A stretch of DNA of 64,000 nt from an uncultured Ferrovibrio sp. (GCF_937960835.1 NZ_CALGPC010000009.1:1-64000); one strand, 5' to 3'. Shown: positions 37,318-45,631, numbered from the stretch's first letter. Numbers and translations: made by a program. The notes: generated by a model not told the origin, from the sequence alone.

Positions 37318-37749
37318 CTACAGGCCGAGTTTGGCCAATTCTACTTCGCAACGCAGCTCGATTTCGGCCAGCAGTTCGGCCTGCTGGGGATCTTCCACCG
37401 TCATTTTCTCGTTTCGCAGCTGCTGCGCCAGCATACGGAGCCGGTCGGCCGGGATCCGTCCCTCCAGCAGGCCGTGGCGGATTTCGTCCAACCGGTCGAG
37501 CAGGGTGGAACCGCGCTGGAAGGCCCGCTGGCGGTTCTTCTTGGCTCCTGTCCAATCATCGGCCGCCTGCACCGCCAAAATTGTGTCCAGGGCCGTTGTC
37601 GGCGCCGCCTGACTGACCTGCCCCGTCGGCTTCTCCGCACCTTTCAATAGGCTGGAAAAGCTCGGACCGCCGGTGGCGGCAGAGTCGGACGTGCGTTTCG
37701 CAACCCCGGGCTTAATGCTGCCGGGACCGCCGATCTTGTTGATGCTCAT
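37318..37749 (-). CDS. fliX: Flagellar assembly regulator FliX
   Basis: A 143-residue protein of the alphaproteobacterial FliX family. The C-terminal half (STLLDRLDEIRHGLLEGRIP, then LRMLAQQLRNEKMTVEDPQQ) is the conserved region. In Caulobacter FliX couples early flagellar assembly to the activator FlbD, so its presence supports a FlbD/sigma-54 cascade here. Divergent from flgI; the palindrome at 37809-37823 is between them. Confidence 0.88.
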   Translation of the reverse strand: MSINKIGGPGSIKPGVAKRTSDSAATGGPSFSSLLKGAEKPTGQVSQAAPTTALDTILAVQAADDWTGAKKNRQRAFQRGSTLLDRLDEIRHGLLEGRIPADRLRMLAQQLRNEKMTVEDPQQAELLAEIELRCEVELAKLGL

Positions 37750-37808
37750 GGAATTTGGGCGACCTTGTCTCGCGCGTATGGTGCCCGATATGGGGCGCCG
37801 GGTAAAGC

Positions 37809-37823
37809 CGGCAAATTTTGCCG
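37809..37823. promoter_or_regulatory. Palindrome CCGGCA-N5-TGCCG, candidate FlbD (ftr) enhancer
   Basis: CGGCAAA-T-TTTGCCG, part of CCGGCA-AATTT-TGCCG, shares core and 5-base spacing with the palindrome at 33327-33345. It lies 53 bases upstream of the sigma-54 promoter of flgI and 60 bases upstream of the fliX start. Confidence 0.55.
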
Positions 37824-37875
37824 TATCGCCGCAGGCAGATTTTAAAATTACCCAATAAAATCAATAAAGTGATTG

Positions 37876-37892
37876 CTGGCACGGAACTCGCA
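37876..37892 (+). promoter_or_regulatory. Sigma-54 promoter of flgI
   Basis: CTGGCACGGAACTCGCA has the TGGCAC element and exact GG-N10-GC spacing. It lies 56 bases upstream of the flgI ATG at 37948. Confidence 0.72.
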
Positions 37893-37947
37893 TCCTTCCC
37901 TGCGAGGGCGGGCAGCTTTGCCGCCCCAGGAGTTGAAGGAAACCGCG

Positions 37948-39270
37948 ATGAATACTTGCTTCGCACAAGCCCTGCCGATCCGCCGCCTGATCGCGGCCAT
38001 GGCACTGATCCTGATCCTCGGCGTCTCCGCTGCAGCTCAGGCCGCGTCGCGCATCAAGGATGTGGCTGATTTCGAAGGTATTCGCGACAACCTCCTGGTT
38101 GGCTACGGCCTGGTGGTGGGTCTGGACGGCACCGGCGACAGCCTCACCAATGCACCTTTCACCCGCCAGAGCCTGCAAGCGATGCTGGAGCGCTTCGGCG
38201 TCAACATCCGCGATGCCGGCACTTTCCGCACGAACAATATTGCCGCCGTGATGGTCACCGCCGTTCTGCCGCCCTTTGCCCGTCATGGCAGCCGCATCGA
38301 CGTGACCGTCTCCACCATGGGCGACGCCAAGAGCCTGCAGGGCGGCACCCTGCTGGTCACCCCGCTGCTTGGTGCTGACGGCGAAGTCTATGGCGTGGCC
38401 CAGGGCGCCGTCGCCATCAGTGGCTTCCGCGCCCAGGGCGCCGCCGCCCAGATCACCCGCGGCGTGCCCACCTCGGGCCGCATTGCCAATGGCGCCATCG
38501 TCGAGCGCGAGGTCGGCTTCGAGCTGGCGTCACTGCCGGTGCTGCGGCTGGCTTTGCGCAATCCTGACCTCACCACGGCGCGCCGCATCAGCCAGGCAAT
38601 CTCCACCTTCGCGGGCGTGCCCACTGCGCGTGCGCTCGATCCCAGCACCGTGCATATCGATATCCCCGAGCGCTGGCGCAACGACATCATCGGCTTCATG
38701 ACCGGCATCGAGCAGTTGCAGATCGAAGCCGACCAGATGGCCCGCGTCGTCATCGACGAGCGTTCCGGCACCATCGTGATGGGCCCGAATGTGCGCATCG
38801 ACACCGTTGCCATAGCCCAGGGTCAACTGACCGTCCGCATCACCGAGATGCCGCAGGTCTCGCAGCCGCTGCCCTTCTCGCCGGGCGCGACCGCCGTGCC
38901 GGGCATCGCAGGCACTTCGGCCGCCACCGGCCAGGTGCAGGTGCCGCGGATCGGCCCTGACGGCCAGCCGGTGCGCGATGCCCAGGGCAATTTCGTCTTC
39001 GACACCATTACCCAGGCGGTGCCCGGCACCGGCACGCCGACCATTCCTGGCGGCGCCGTGGGCGGCGCCCAGACGGTGGTGGTGCCGCGCACCGACATCC
39101 AGGTCGACGATCAGGCCGAGCGTCGCATGGGCATCCTGCCGCGTGGCGTGTCGCTGCAGGAACTGGTGGATGGTCTCAACGCGCTGGGCGTCGGTCCGCG
39201 CGACATGATCACCATCCTGCAGGCGATCAAGGCCGCCGGTGCGCTGCAGGCCGAAATCCAGGTGATGTAA
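37948..39270 (+). CDS. flgI: Flagellar P-ring protein FlgI
   Basis: A 440-residue periplasmic P-ring subunit with a signal peptide (residues 1-33, LIAAMALILILGVSAAAQAA). Conserved sequences: SRIKDVADFEGIRDNLLVGY, then GLDGTGDSLTNAPFTRQSL, and at the end LQELVDGLNALGVGPRDMIT. It is about 65-70 residues longer than the usual ~370 because of a Gly/Pro-rich insertion at about residues 309-374, between MPQVSQPLPFSPG and QTVVVPRTDI. AAGGA lies 7 bases before the ATG at 37948; the open frame upstream to 37873 overlaps the promoter and is not used. Confidence 0.95.
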   Translation: MNTCFAQALPIRRLIAAMALILILGVSAAAQAASRIKDVADFEGIRDNLLVGYGLVVGLDGTGDSLTNAPFTRQSLQAMLERFGVNIRDAGTFRTNNIAAVMVTAVLPPFARHGSRIDVTVSTMGDAKSLQGGTLLVTPLLGADGEVYGVAQGAVAISGFRAQGAAAQITRGVPTSGRIANGAIVEREVGFELASLPVLRLALRNPDLTTARRISQAISTFAGVPTARALDPSTVHIDIPERWRNDIIGFMTGIEQLQIEADQMARVVIDERSGTIVMGPNVRIDTVAIAQGQLTVRITEMPQVSQPLPFSPGATAVPGIAGTSAATGQVQVPRIGPDGQPVRDAQGNFVFDTITQAVPGTGTPTIPGGAVGGAQTVVVPRTDIQVDDQAERRMGILPRGVSLQELVDGLNALGVGPRDMITILQAIKAAGALQAEIQVM

Positions 39271-39281
39271 GGAGCTCTGTC

Positions 39282-39617
39282 ATGACTGCTGCTGCTCTCC
39301 TCACTACGCCCGCCGTCAACAGCTATGCGATCAGCCAGGCGCAGGCCCAGCGCGCCCGCATCGATCATGCCGGCATGACGGACGACAAGGCCCGCAAGAC
39401 CGCCGTCGATTTCGAAAGCTTCTTCCTGACCCAGATGTTGGAATTCATGTCGGCCGGCTTGAAAACCGATGGCCCCTTCAGTGGCGGCCATGCCGAAGCG
39501 ACCTGGCGCTCCTTCCTCAACGACCAATATGGCCGTGAGATGGGTAAGGGACGCGGCATCGGTATCGCCGACATGGTCTACACCCAGATTCTCAAGCTGC
39601 AGGAGGCGATGTCGTAA
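39282..39617 (+). CDS. flgJ: FlgJ-type rod-binding protein (no muramidase domain)
   Basis: A 111-residue protein with only the rod-binding domain: FESFFLTQMLEFMSAGL, GGHAEATWRSFLNDQYGREM. The C-terminal peptidoglycan hydrolase domain of long FlgJ is absent, as is common in alphaproteobacteria. It follows flgI by 11 bases. Confidence 0.92.
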   Translation: MTAAALLTTPAVNSYAISQAQAQRARIDHAGMTDDKARKTAVDFESFFLTQMLEFMSAGLKTDGPFSGGHAEATWRSFLNDQYGREMGKGRGIGIADMVYTQILKLQEAMS

Positions 39618-40162
39618 TGGCCAACGCTCAACTGAAACGCCAACCTCTCTCGCCGCGCGCGGCGCAGCGGCTCGGGATTCCGACCGGACCGCGAATGGTT
39701 GACAATCATGGGGTGGGTGCGGTTCCGCCCACCATCGCCGAGCTGACCGATCTGGTCATGCAGCTGAAAGACCTGATGCAGGACGAAATCGAAACGCTGG
39801 AGCGTTACGATTACAACAAGCTGCCGCAACTGACCGAGAAGAAGCGGATTATCGCTGGCCTGCTGCGCGAACGCCAGATGGTGCTGAAGGAACATCCAGA
39901 TGCCTTGAAGGACGCGCCTGAGGCGGAGCGCAAAGCATTCGAGGCCCTGCTCGGCGAGATGCAGAGCGTTGGCAAGCGTAATGAACTCGTGGTGCGGACG
40001 GCGCGCGATTCCAACCAGATCCTGCTGGACGCCGTCATCCGCGGGGCGACCAAGCAAAGCCAACTGGGCACCGGTTATGGCCGCACGGGGGCGATGACGG
40101 CGCTGACCGCAAATTACGCCGCAAGGCAGCCGGTCTCTCTTTTCAACAACGAGCGTTGCTGA
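39617..40162 (+). CDS. flgN: FlgN-family flagellar chaperone
   Basis: A 181-residue mostly helical protein. A long central helix pair (LTDLVMQLKDLMQDEIETLE, LPQLTEKKRIIAGLLRERQM) matches FlgN, and the C-terminal NQILLDAVIRGATKQSQLG with the tail TGYGRTGAMT is typical of the alphaproteobacterial members. By homology it escorts the hook-filament junction proteins to the export gate. The ATG overlaps the flgJ stop codon (TAATG). Confidence 0.8.
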   Translation: MANAQLKRQPLSPRAAQRLGIPTGPRMVDNHGVGAVPPTIAELTDLVMQLKDLMQDEIETLERYDYNKLPQLTEKKRIIAGLLRERQMVLKEHPDALKDAPEAERKAFEALLGEMQSVGKRNELVVRTARDSNQILLDAVIRGATKQSQLGTGYGRTGAMTALTANYAARQPVSLFNNERC

Positions 40163-40183
40163 GTTAAGTAGACAAATGTGAAA

Positions 40184-40206
40184 GAGGCGGCTGGACAGGC
40201 CGCTTC
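40184..40206 (+). terminator. Possible terminator of flgI-flgJ-flgN
   Basis: GAGGCGGC-TGGACAG-GCCGCTTC stem with one wobble, followed by a weak T-rich stretch (ATTGCTTTCT). Convergent position between flgN and the PRC-barrel gene. Confidence 0.4.
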
Positions 40207-40234
40207 ATTGCTTTCTGCCCCAGTTCGGCGAGCT

Positions 40235-40786
40235 CTATTCCGACGGAACCGGACGCATCGGCCGCGAGGTGTCGCGTGTACCGCTACCCGGGAGGCCGCC
40301 ATTGCTCTGACCGGCACCCGGAGCGGTCCCTGGACTGGCGCGGTTCGGTGTCGCCTCGGCCGGGTCTTCCCAAGGCGGCATGGATTTGAGTGCATCCTTG
40401 GTTACCGACGACACCACCACGAGATCGCTGCCTTCACTGCTGAAGCGAAGCTGTTCCCAGGGCAGAGCCACTTTACGGTCGCCTACACCCAAGAAACCGC
40501 CTACAGAGACGATAATGGCGTTGACCTTGCCCTCGGTGCTGACCAGCACTTCCGACACATCGCCGATCTTCTCGTTGCCCGGCCCCTTCACGTCGGCGCC
40601 AATAAGTTTATTGCCCTTCACCTCGGCTGTGCCGGTGCCGGGCACCGATGTCATGGTATCGGATCGCGCGGCCGGCATTCGATCTTGCCCAGTGGTGGTT
40701 CCGGCACCTTGAGCGATGGCCCTGTCTGCAAGTGATGGCAAGGCAAGTAAACCGAGAGCGAAAACGATAGCGAGAGTGCGCTTCAT
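40235..40786 (-). CDS. Exported PRC-barrel domain protein
   Basis: A 183-residue protein with a signal peptide (TLAIVFALGLLALPSLA, residues 4-20). It has a PRC-barrel (KLIGADVKGPGNEKIGDVSE, then VNAIIVSVGGFLGVGDRKVA) and a Pro/Gly-rich tail. PRC-barrels bind RNA or proteins; exported versions are frequent in alphaproteobacteria and lack a defined role. The leader has a tandem 16-bp duplication (40795-40826) containing the ribosome-binding sequence. Confidence 0.88.
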   Translation of the reverse strand: MKRTLAIVFALGLLALPSLADRAIAQGAGTTTGQDRMPAARSDTMTSVPGTGTAEVKGNKLIGADVKGPGNEKIGDVSEVLVSTEGKVNAIIVSVGGFLGVGDRKVALPWEQLRFSSEGSDLVVVSSVTKDALKSMPPWEDPAEATPNRASPGTAPGAGQSNGGLPGSGTRDTSRPMRPVPSE

Positions 40787-40794
40787 GGCTCTTC

Positions 40795-40826
40795 TCCTTC
40801 GTTAGTCTGTTCCTTCGTTAGTCTGT
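40795..40826. repeat. Tandem 16-bp duplication in the PRC-barrel gene leader
   Basis: TCCTTCGTTAGTCTGT occurs twice without a gap (40795-40810 and 40811-40826). On the minus strand each copy contains GAAGGA; the copy next to the gene supplies its Shine-Dalgarno AAGGAG, 8 bases before the ATG at 40786. Confidence 0.9.
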
Positions 40827-41002
40827 CGAGGACGATCCATGCGGCAGCGGCTTCCATGTCCACAGCCAGGTATACGGATCGTCTTCATGATATGGGGCGG
40901 GTACTTTTTCCCGCCGCAGGCACGGCCTGATCAAAGGGCGACGTTTTTGTGATTTTTTGCAGGGGCTCACCTGGAGGTGGTGCTGCCTGAAGCCATGCAG
41001 AA

Positions 41003-41016
41003 TTGATCGAAGTCAA
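41003..41016 (+). promoter_or_regulatory. FNR box upstream of the 71-residue gene
   Basis: TTGATCGAAGTCAA, 9 of 10 conserved bases of TTGAT-N4-ATCAA. A -10 element (AATTAT, 41041-41046) sits where a class II FNR promoter needs it; with the box centre (41009.5) at -41.5 the start of transcription would be near 41051, 23 bases before the ATG. Confidence 0.65.
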
Positions 41017-41073
41017 CCTGCGTTGGACCAAGCCGTGGTCAATTATCTGCGGACACAATCACTGGAAGGCACC

Positions 41074-41289
41074 ATGGTCAGCCCCTATGAACTTGTCAGC
41101 CGGCATGTCGCAGCCGCCCTTGAGGAAGCCGCTTCGCATGCGATTCCGCCAGAGACGATTGCCAGCAATCTGATCGGCGAGGCCGTCCGCATTCTGAAAC
41201 AGCATCGCAGGCTGGACGATATCCGCTCGGAGCTGAATTTCGTCATCGATAATCTGGAAGATCGCGATTACGAATTCATGCGCCCTTGA
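41074..41289 (+). CDS. Small helical protein of unknown function behind an FNR box
   Basis: A 71-residue, acidic, helical protein (MVSPYELVSRHVAAALEEAA ... LNFVIDNLEDRDYEFMRP) with no recognised family. GGAAGG lies 5 bases before the ATG. The frame is open from 40957, but a start there would put the FNR box inside the gene, so the shorter start is preferred. Expression should rise under low oxygen. Convergent with the endonuclease-like gene. Confidence 0.7.
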   Translation: MVSPYELVSRHVAAALEEAASHAIPPETIASNLIGEAVRILKQHRRLDDIRSELNFVIDNLEDRDYEFMRP

Positions 41290-41292
41290 GCG

Positions 41293-42051
41293 CTAGATCT
41301 CCGCTGCTGGGTCGCTCACGACCTCGAATGGCCGCTCAGGCTTCGTGGCCGCAACGGACACGCCGGTCATGTCGATCTCGCCCACCAACGGCAGATGATC
41401 GGACGCCATGATGGCCAGCGGTGTGCGATGTACCCGCAACTCGATCAGATTCTGGTTGGGGATGGTCCATAGCCGGTCCAGCGACATCAGCGGGCGGCGC
41501 GCGGGGAAGCTGCGCAGCTTAGGCAGCGGCCGCGGCGCTCCGATCTGATGGAGCACCGAACGTTCCGGTCCGAAGACGTTGAAATCGCCCATCAGCACGG
41601 TCAGCGGCATAGGCCGTTCATCGAGCAGCGACGAGATGATGCCGATCTGTTGACGTCGGTCGCGCGGCAGCAGACCCAGATGGGTGCAGATCACGCGAAG
41701 CTCCCCGTAGGGCGTATCCACCACTGCGTCTATGGCGCTGCGCGGCTCCAGGCGGCTGACCGTCAGATTGATGGGCTCGGCTTCGCGGATTCCGCCTTTC
41801 GCCAGCAGGGCGTTGCCAAACTGAACCCGGCGCCGGCGCAGGTTCAGACCGGTAACGGCATGCATCCCGAGCTTGCGCTCGAAGTACTGGACTTGCTCGC
41901 CCTCCTCCACCATGTAGCCGCCGACTTCCTGCAGGGCGATGATATCGGCGTCGATTTCCTCCAACACACGCAAAACGCGGACTGGATCGTATTTACGATC
42001 GCCGCCAACGCAGGAATGAATGTTGTAGGTGGCCACGCGCAGCGTCTGCAT
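41293..42051 (-). CDS. Endonuclease/exonuclease/phosphatase-family protein (YbhP-like)
   Basis: A 252-residue member of the DNase I-like metal-dependent hydrolases: VATYNIHSCVGGDRKYDP at the N terminus, DIIALQEVG (catalytic Glu), VICTHLGLL, LMGDFNVFG (Asn) and ASDHLPLV (Asp-His) at the C terminus. No signal peptide. It sits with a YbhN-like and a phospholipase-D-like gene, similar to the E. coli ybhP-clsB-ybhN set, which suggests phospholipid or phosphodiester metabolism. Starts 6 bases after the YbhN stop. Confidence 0.88.
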   Translation of the reverse strand: MQTLRVATYNIHSCVGGDRKYDPVRVLRVLEEIDADIIALQEVGGYMVEEGEQVQYFERKLGMHAVTGLNLRRRRVQFGNALLAKGGIREAEPINLTVSRLEPRSAIDAVVDTPYGELRVICTHLGLLPRDRRQQIGIISSLLDERPMPLTVLMGDFNVFGPERSVLHQIGAPRPLPKLRSFPARRPLMSLDRLWTIPNQNLIELRVHRTPLAIMASDHLPLVGEIDMTGVSVAATKPERPFEVVSDPAAEI

Positions 42052-42057
42052 CTTGGG

Positions 42058-43032
42058 TCACCTTGCTTTCGCGTCCGAGATCATGTGCTTGCCCTGCAGA
42101 CGGGACAATGAGCGTTCCGGCTGGCTCGTCACCCGATGCTGGACTTCATCGGCGAGGAATATCAGCAGGCCGGCACCTAATGGGACGAAATAGTAGATCG
42201 CCCGGAACAATACGACCCCGGAGAGCACCTTACCGTCGGTGAGTGCGGTGGTGACGATATACTCCAGCACCCCCCAGCCTCCCGGTACATGGCCAATCAC
42301 CGCAGATAGGTCACCTCCCAGATACAACATCGCGACCACCGGGTAATCCTGGTCGGTGAAATTGCGCAGCGCAATGTAGAGGACGCCGACGATGCAAAGC
42401 AGATTCAGACTGCTCACGACCACCTGGCCCAGAGCAAGACGCAGCGATGGCAAGCGAAGCCGGTGGCTGCGGAACTTCAACGGCCGCCGCAGGATGGCAC
42501 AAAGCGCAATATAGACCGCCAGATAAACAAGCGCGCCAGCACCGATGCCACGAACCATCGTTGGCGACACGCCTAACAAAGGGGCGAGGAAATCGCCACG
42601 CCAAAGCAAAGCCGTTCCTCCAATGGCCGCGAACCCGGCGGCAACGCTCAGGCCAGAGAAGAGAATGATCGTGCCGACGTTGACCAAGGAAAGGCCGGCA
42701 CGGCTGTACATGCGGTAGCGGACGGCGCCGCTGCTCAAAGCTGCAAGACCAATGGTGCGGCCGATCCCGATGGCCGCCAGCGCCGTCATGACGACGCGGC
42801 GGATCGGAACCGGTTTGCGAACATACAGAACAGCAAAGAATTCCAGCACCGCCACGCAACCATAGCTGATGGCCGTAAAAAGCAGTGCGAGACCGATATC
42901 GCTGGCCTTTACCGAAGACAGGACGGCGACAACCTCGCCGAAATCGTTTTTCTGGAAGACCCGGTAGAGCAGGAAAATGCCGATGCCGACTGCTGCAAGA
43001 CCGAGCGCCGTGAAGAGCGTGCGCCGATTCAT
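42058..43032 (-). CDS. YbhN/UPF0104-type integral membrane protein
   Basis: A 324-residue polytopic protein with about 8 membrane segments (TLFTALGLAAVGIGIFLLYR, LGVSPTMVRGIGAGALVYLA, YYFVPLGAGLLIFLADEV). The family includes the flippase domain of lysylphosphatidylglycerol synthases, with the GHVPGGWGVLEYIVTTAL motif. Here only the membrane domain is present, without the aminoacyl-transferase. Likely lipid transport; substrate unknown. Confidence 0.88.
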   Translation of the reverse strand: MNRRTLFTALGLAAVGIGIFLLYRVFQKNDFGEVVAVLSSVKASDIGLALLFTAISYGCVAVLEFFAVLYVRKPVPIRRVVMTALAAIGIGRTIGLAALSSGAVRYRMYSRAGLSLVNVGTIILFSGLSVAAGFAAIGGTALLWRGDFLAPLLGVSPTMVRGIGAGALVYLAVYIALCAILRRPLKFRSHRLRLPSLRLALGQVVVSSLNLLCIVGVLYIALRNFTDQDYPVVAMLYLGGDLSAVIGHVPGGWGVLEYIVTTALTDGKVLSGVVLFRAIYYFVPLGAGLLIFLADEVQHRVTSQPERSLSRLQGKHMISDAKAR

Positions 43033-43126
43033 AAAAGTCTAACGCCGCAGCCATTTCCGGGTTCCATCGGAACAGAAACCGGGTTTTGGGGTTTACTCTC
43101 TGTTCTGATCAGGCCATTCACCCGCA

Positions 43127-44614
43127 ATGACATACCATCGCCGCGATTCCGGCAGGTCGAAGTCCGGAGGCGCAACGCCGCCAGCCCGCTGGAAGCAGAC
43201 ATTATCCGCCGGCCGCAACTGCTGGCGGATTCCGGCCTCATCCCGTCTTTCCTTTCTGATCGATGCCAAGGCCTACTTCGACGCTGTGGTGGCAGCGATG
43301 GAGAAGGCAGAACGCCGGATCATCATCGTTGGCTGGGACTTCGATAGCCGGATCATGCTGCGGCCAGACCGCGAGGGAGCAGCGAAGCTGCAGCTTGGGA
43401 CCTTCCTGCGCAATCTGGTGGAGGCCCGCCCCGGACTTGAAATCTATGTCCTGATCTGGAGCTCATCGTTGTTCTATGGCCGCAGTGGAGAGGCACTACT
43501 TCCGCTGGGCCGCATCTGGTGGTGCCATCCGCGCATCAAATTCAGACTGGATAGCCATCATCCGGCCGGGGCCAGTCACCATCAGAAAATCGTCACGGTG
43601 GATGACCGGCTCGCCTTTGTCGGAGGCATGGACCTGACTGAGGGACGCTGGGATGACATGCGGCATGCGCCAGAGAATCCGTACCGCCGCACGTCCTCCG
43701 GCAAACAGCACGATGCTACACACGACGTCCAGGTGGCTTTCGATGGCCCTGCTGCCGGCGCAATAACCGAGATCGCCATGGAGCGCTGGAAATATGCGAC
43801 CGGCGAAGAGCTGGGCGCTATCGGCCCGACGAAAGACGTCTGGCCGGCCGATCTAGAGCCGGCAGTGCGCGACCATCCGGTGGCGATTGCACGAACCCAG
43901 CCCCCCCACAACGATCAGCCAGCCATACGAGAGGTTGCTGCGCTGAACATGGACATGCTGGCGGCCGCCAGTAAATCGATTTACATCGAGGCGCAATACT
44001 TCGCCCTGCCCGATGTAGCGGAGGTGCTTGCGCAGGGGCTGCAGGTACCACAAGGTCCGGAAGTCATCATTGTCATGAGCGGCGGGCCGCAAGGCATGTT
44101 CGAGCGCTATGTCATGGCAGAGAACCGCGACCGCATGCTGACTCTGTTGCGTCGTTCCGACCGCTTCGGCCGCCTGCGGGCTTTCTATCCGATCTGGAAC
44201 CGGAAGCCGCCCTACCGGATCAAGGTGCACAGCAAGCTCATCATCGTCGATGATCGCATTCTTCGGATCGGATCGTCCAACCTGAATGCACGATCCCTAG
44301 GCCTTGATACGGAATGCGATATCGCACTCGAGGCCGAACATGACGGGGCCAGCGAGGCGATCGCGGTACTGCGCGATATGCTGCTGGCGGAGCATCTCGG
44401 CACCACACGAGAAGAGGTTACGGCGATGCAATTGAAACATCGCTCCCTCGTCCTCGCGATCGACGAGCTCAATGGCACGGCCCCGCGCCAGCTGGCGACC
44501 CCTCAATTAGAGGGCGTGAAAGAAGCTACTCCGATGCCTGGCACCGAATTGCTCGATCCTCGAAGGCCATTAAGCTGGCGCTATGTATGGCGGTGGCTGA
44601 CCTCATCCGATTGA
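43127..44614 (+). CDS. Phospholipase D-like / cardiolipin synthase-like protein
   Basis: A 495-residue PLD-superfamily enzyme with two HKD motifs: HHQKIVTVDDRLAFVGGMDL (about residue 148) and HSKLIIVDDRILRIGSSNLN (about 367), each with the His-x-Lys-x4-Asp core. Residues RRIIIVGWDFDSR precede the first. It has no clear N-terminal membrane helices, unlike ClsA. Divergent from the YbhN-like gene, which together with the YbhP-like gene points to phospholipid remodelling such as cardiolipin synthesis by ClsB-like transphosphatidylation. Confidence 0.9.
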   Translation: MTYHRRDSGRSKSGGATPPARWKQTLSAGRNCWRIPASSRLSFLIDAKAYFDAVVAAMEKAERRIIIVGWDFDSRIMLRPDREGAAKLQLGTFLRNLVEARPGLEIYVLIWSSSLFYGRSGEALLPLGRIWWCHPRIKFRLDSHHPAGASHHQKIVTVDDRLAFVGGMDLTEGRWDDMRHAPENPYRRTSSGKQHDATHDVQVAFDGPAAGAITEIAMERWKYATGEELGAIGPTKDVWPADLEPAVRDHPVAIARTQPPHNDQPAIREVAALNMDMLAAASKSIYIEAQYFALPDVAEVLAQGLQVPQGPEVIIVMSGGPQGMFERYVMAENRDRMLTLLRRSDRFGRLRAFYPIWNRKPPYRIKVHSKLIIVDDRILRIGSSNLNARSLGLDTECDIALEAEHDGASEAIAVLRDMLLAEHLGTTREEVTAMQLKHRSLVLAIDELNGTAPRQLATPQLEGVKEATPMPGTELLDPRRPLSWRYVWRWLTSSD

Positions 44615-44624
44615 GACACCAGCA

Positions 44625-44858
44625 TCAGCCGCCGCTAATACCTTCGATAACCTTACCGGTACCACCGCAATTCGGGCAGGCTGTCGCGCCGAGTTTTCCG
44701 ATGCCGCGGCATTGCGGGCAAATATTCTCCCCGGTCGCCGGCGTACCGGGCGGCGCGACATCGCCAGGATGCATCAGATTGTCGGGAGGCGGACGTGGCG
44801 CTCCGGAGCGGGACGCTCGCTGCGGCCATCCGGTTTTAGCTGGGGTATGTTCGGTCAT
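44625..44858 (-). CDS. Miniprotein with two DnaJ-type zinc-finger motifs
   Basis: A 77-residue protein whose C-terminal half has CPQCRGIGK and CPNCGGTGK, two CxxCxGxGx motifs that make one DnaJ-like zinc-binding finger pair. The N-terminal half is Pro-rich and probably disordered. GAGG lies 7 bases before the ATG at 44858. There is no J domain. Function unknown; orphan zinc ribbons of this type often act as chaperone or RNA-binding modules. Convergent with the PLD gene. Confidence 0.78.
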   Translation of the reverse strand: MTEHTPAKTGWPQRASRSGAPRPPPDNLMHPGDVAPPGTPATGENICPQCRGIGKLGATACPNCGGTGKVIEGISGG

Positions 44859-44935
44859 CTGGGCCTCATTGGACTCAACAGGACTCGCGACCCAACCCTT
44901 CAACCGAATACGCGTTCCACCCCAAAAGGACCGCT

Positions 44936-45631
44936 CTAGGCCTTTACCTCCAAATCCTGCGGAGCCTGCAAGGCGTTGTAGCGGGTGTTCGCCAGTATAT
45001 CGATCACTTCCTCGTCGCTGGTCTGGGTGAAATCCTCATAAGCGTCACCCACAGCCCGGAAGCCATCTGGGGTTGAGATGCAGACGATATCGTCGGCTGC
45101 TGTCTTGAGTTCTTCCAGACAGGCCGGCGCGGCGACCGGCACCGCCAAGACCAGACGGGCCGGGGTACTGCGAGCAAGCGCCAGCAGCGCCGCTCTTACC
45201 GTGGCGCCTGTGGCAATGCCGTCATCCACGACAATGATGGTACGGCCGCTGATATCCAGAGCCATACGTCCTCCGTGATAAAGAAGACGCCTGCGCTCGA
45301 TCTCGGCGAACTGCCTCTTTTCCTCTGATTTGATATATTCCTCTCCGATCCCAAGCTTTTGCACGATCTGTTCGTTCAACACCACCTGCGGGTTGGCACC
45401 ATCAACGACGGCGCCAATGGCAAGTTCCGGATGGGCGGGCGCGCCGATCTTGCGCACCAGCAAAACATCCAGCGGCGCCTCCAGCGCCTTCGAAACCTCA
45501 TAGCCGACAGGCACACCGCCTCGCGGCAGCGCTAGAACAACAGGCTTTTGATCGAGATAACGGGAGAGCAAGGCGGAGAGTTGGCGGCCGGCATCACGCC
45601 GGTTACCGAAGCGATGGTCGGCTTCTTCCAT
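44936..45631 (-). CDS. Phosphoribosyltransferase-fold protein
   Basis: A 231-residue type I phosphoribosyltransferase-like protein. The PRPP loop is IIVVDDGIATGATVRAA, preceded by VVLALPRGGVPVGYEV and a flexible hood region with VLLVRKIGAPAHPELAIG. The substrate is unknown; similar stand-alone proteins occur in hypoxia and stress islands next to dienelactone hydrolase or erythromycin esterase genes. Start ATG at 45631, with AGGAAAG upstream; an open frame to 45745 has no ribosome-binding site. Confidence 0.88.
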   Translation of the reverse strand: MEEADHRFGNRRDAGRQLSALLSRYLDQKPVVLALPRGGVPVGYEVSKALEAPLDVLLVRKIGAPAHPELAIGAVVDGANPQVVLNEQIVQKLGIGEEYIKSEEKRQFAEIERRRLLYHGGRMALDISGRTIIVVDDGIATGATVRAALLALARSTPARLVLAVPVAAPACLEELKTAADDIVCISTPDGFRAVGDAYEDFTQTSDEEVIDILANTRYNALQAPQDLEVKA

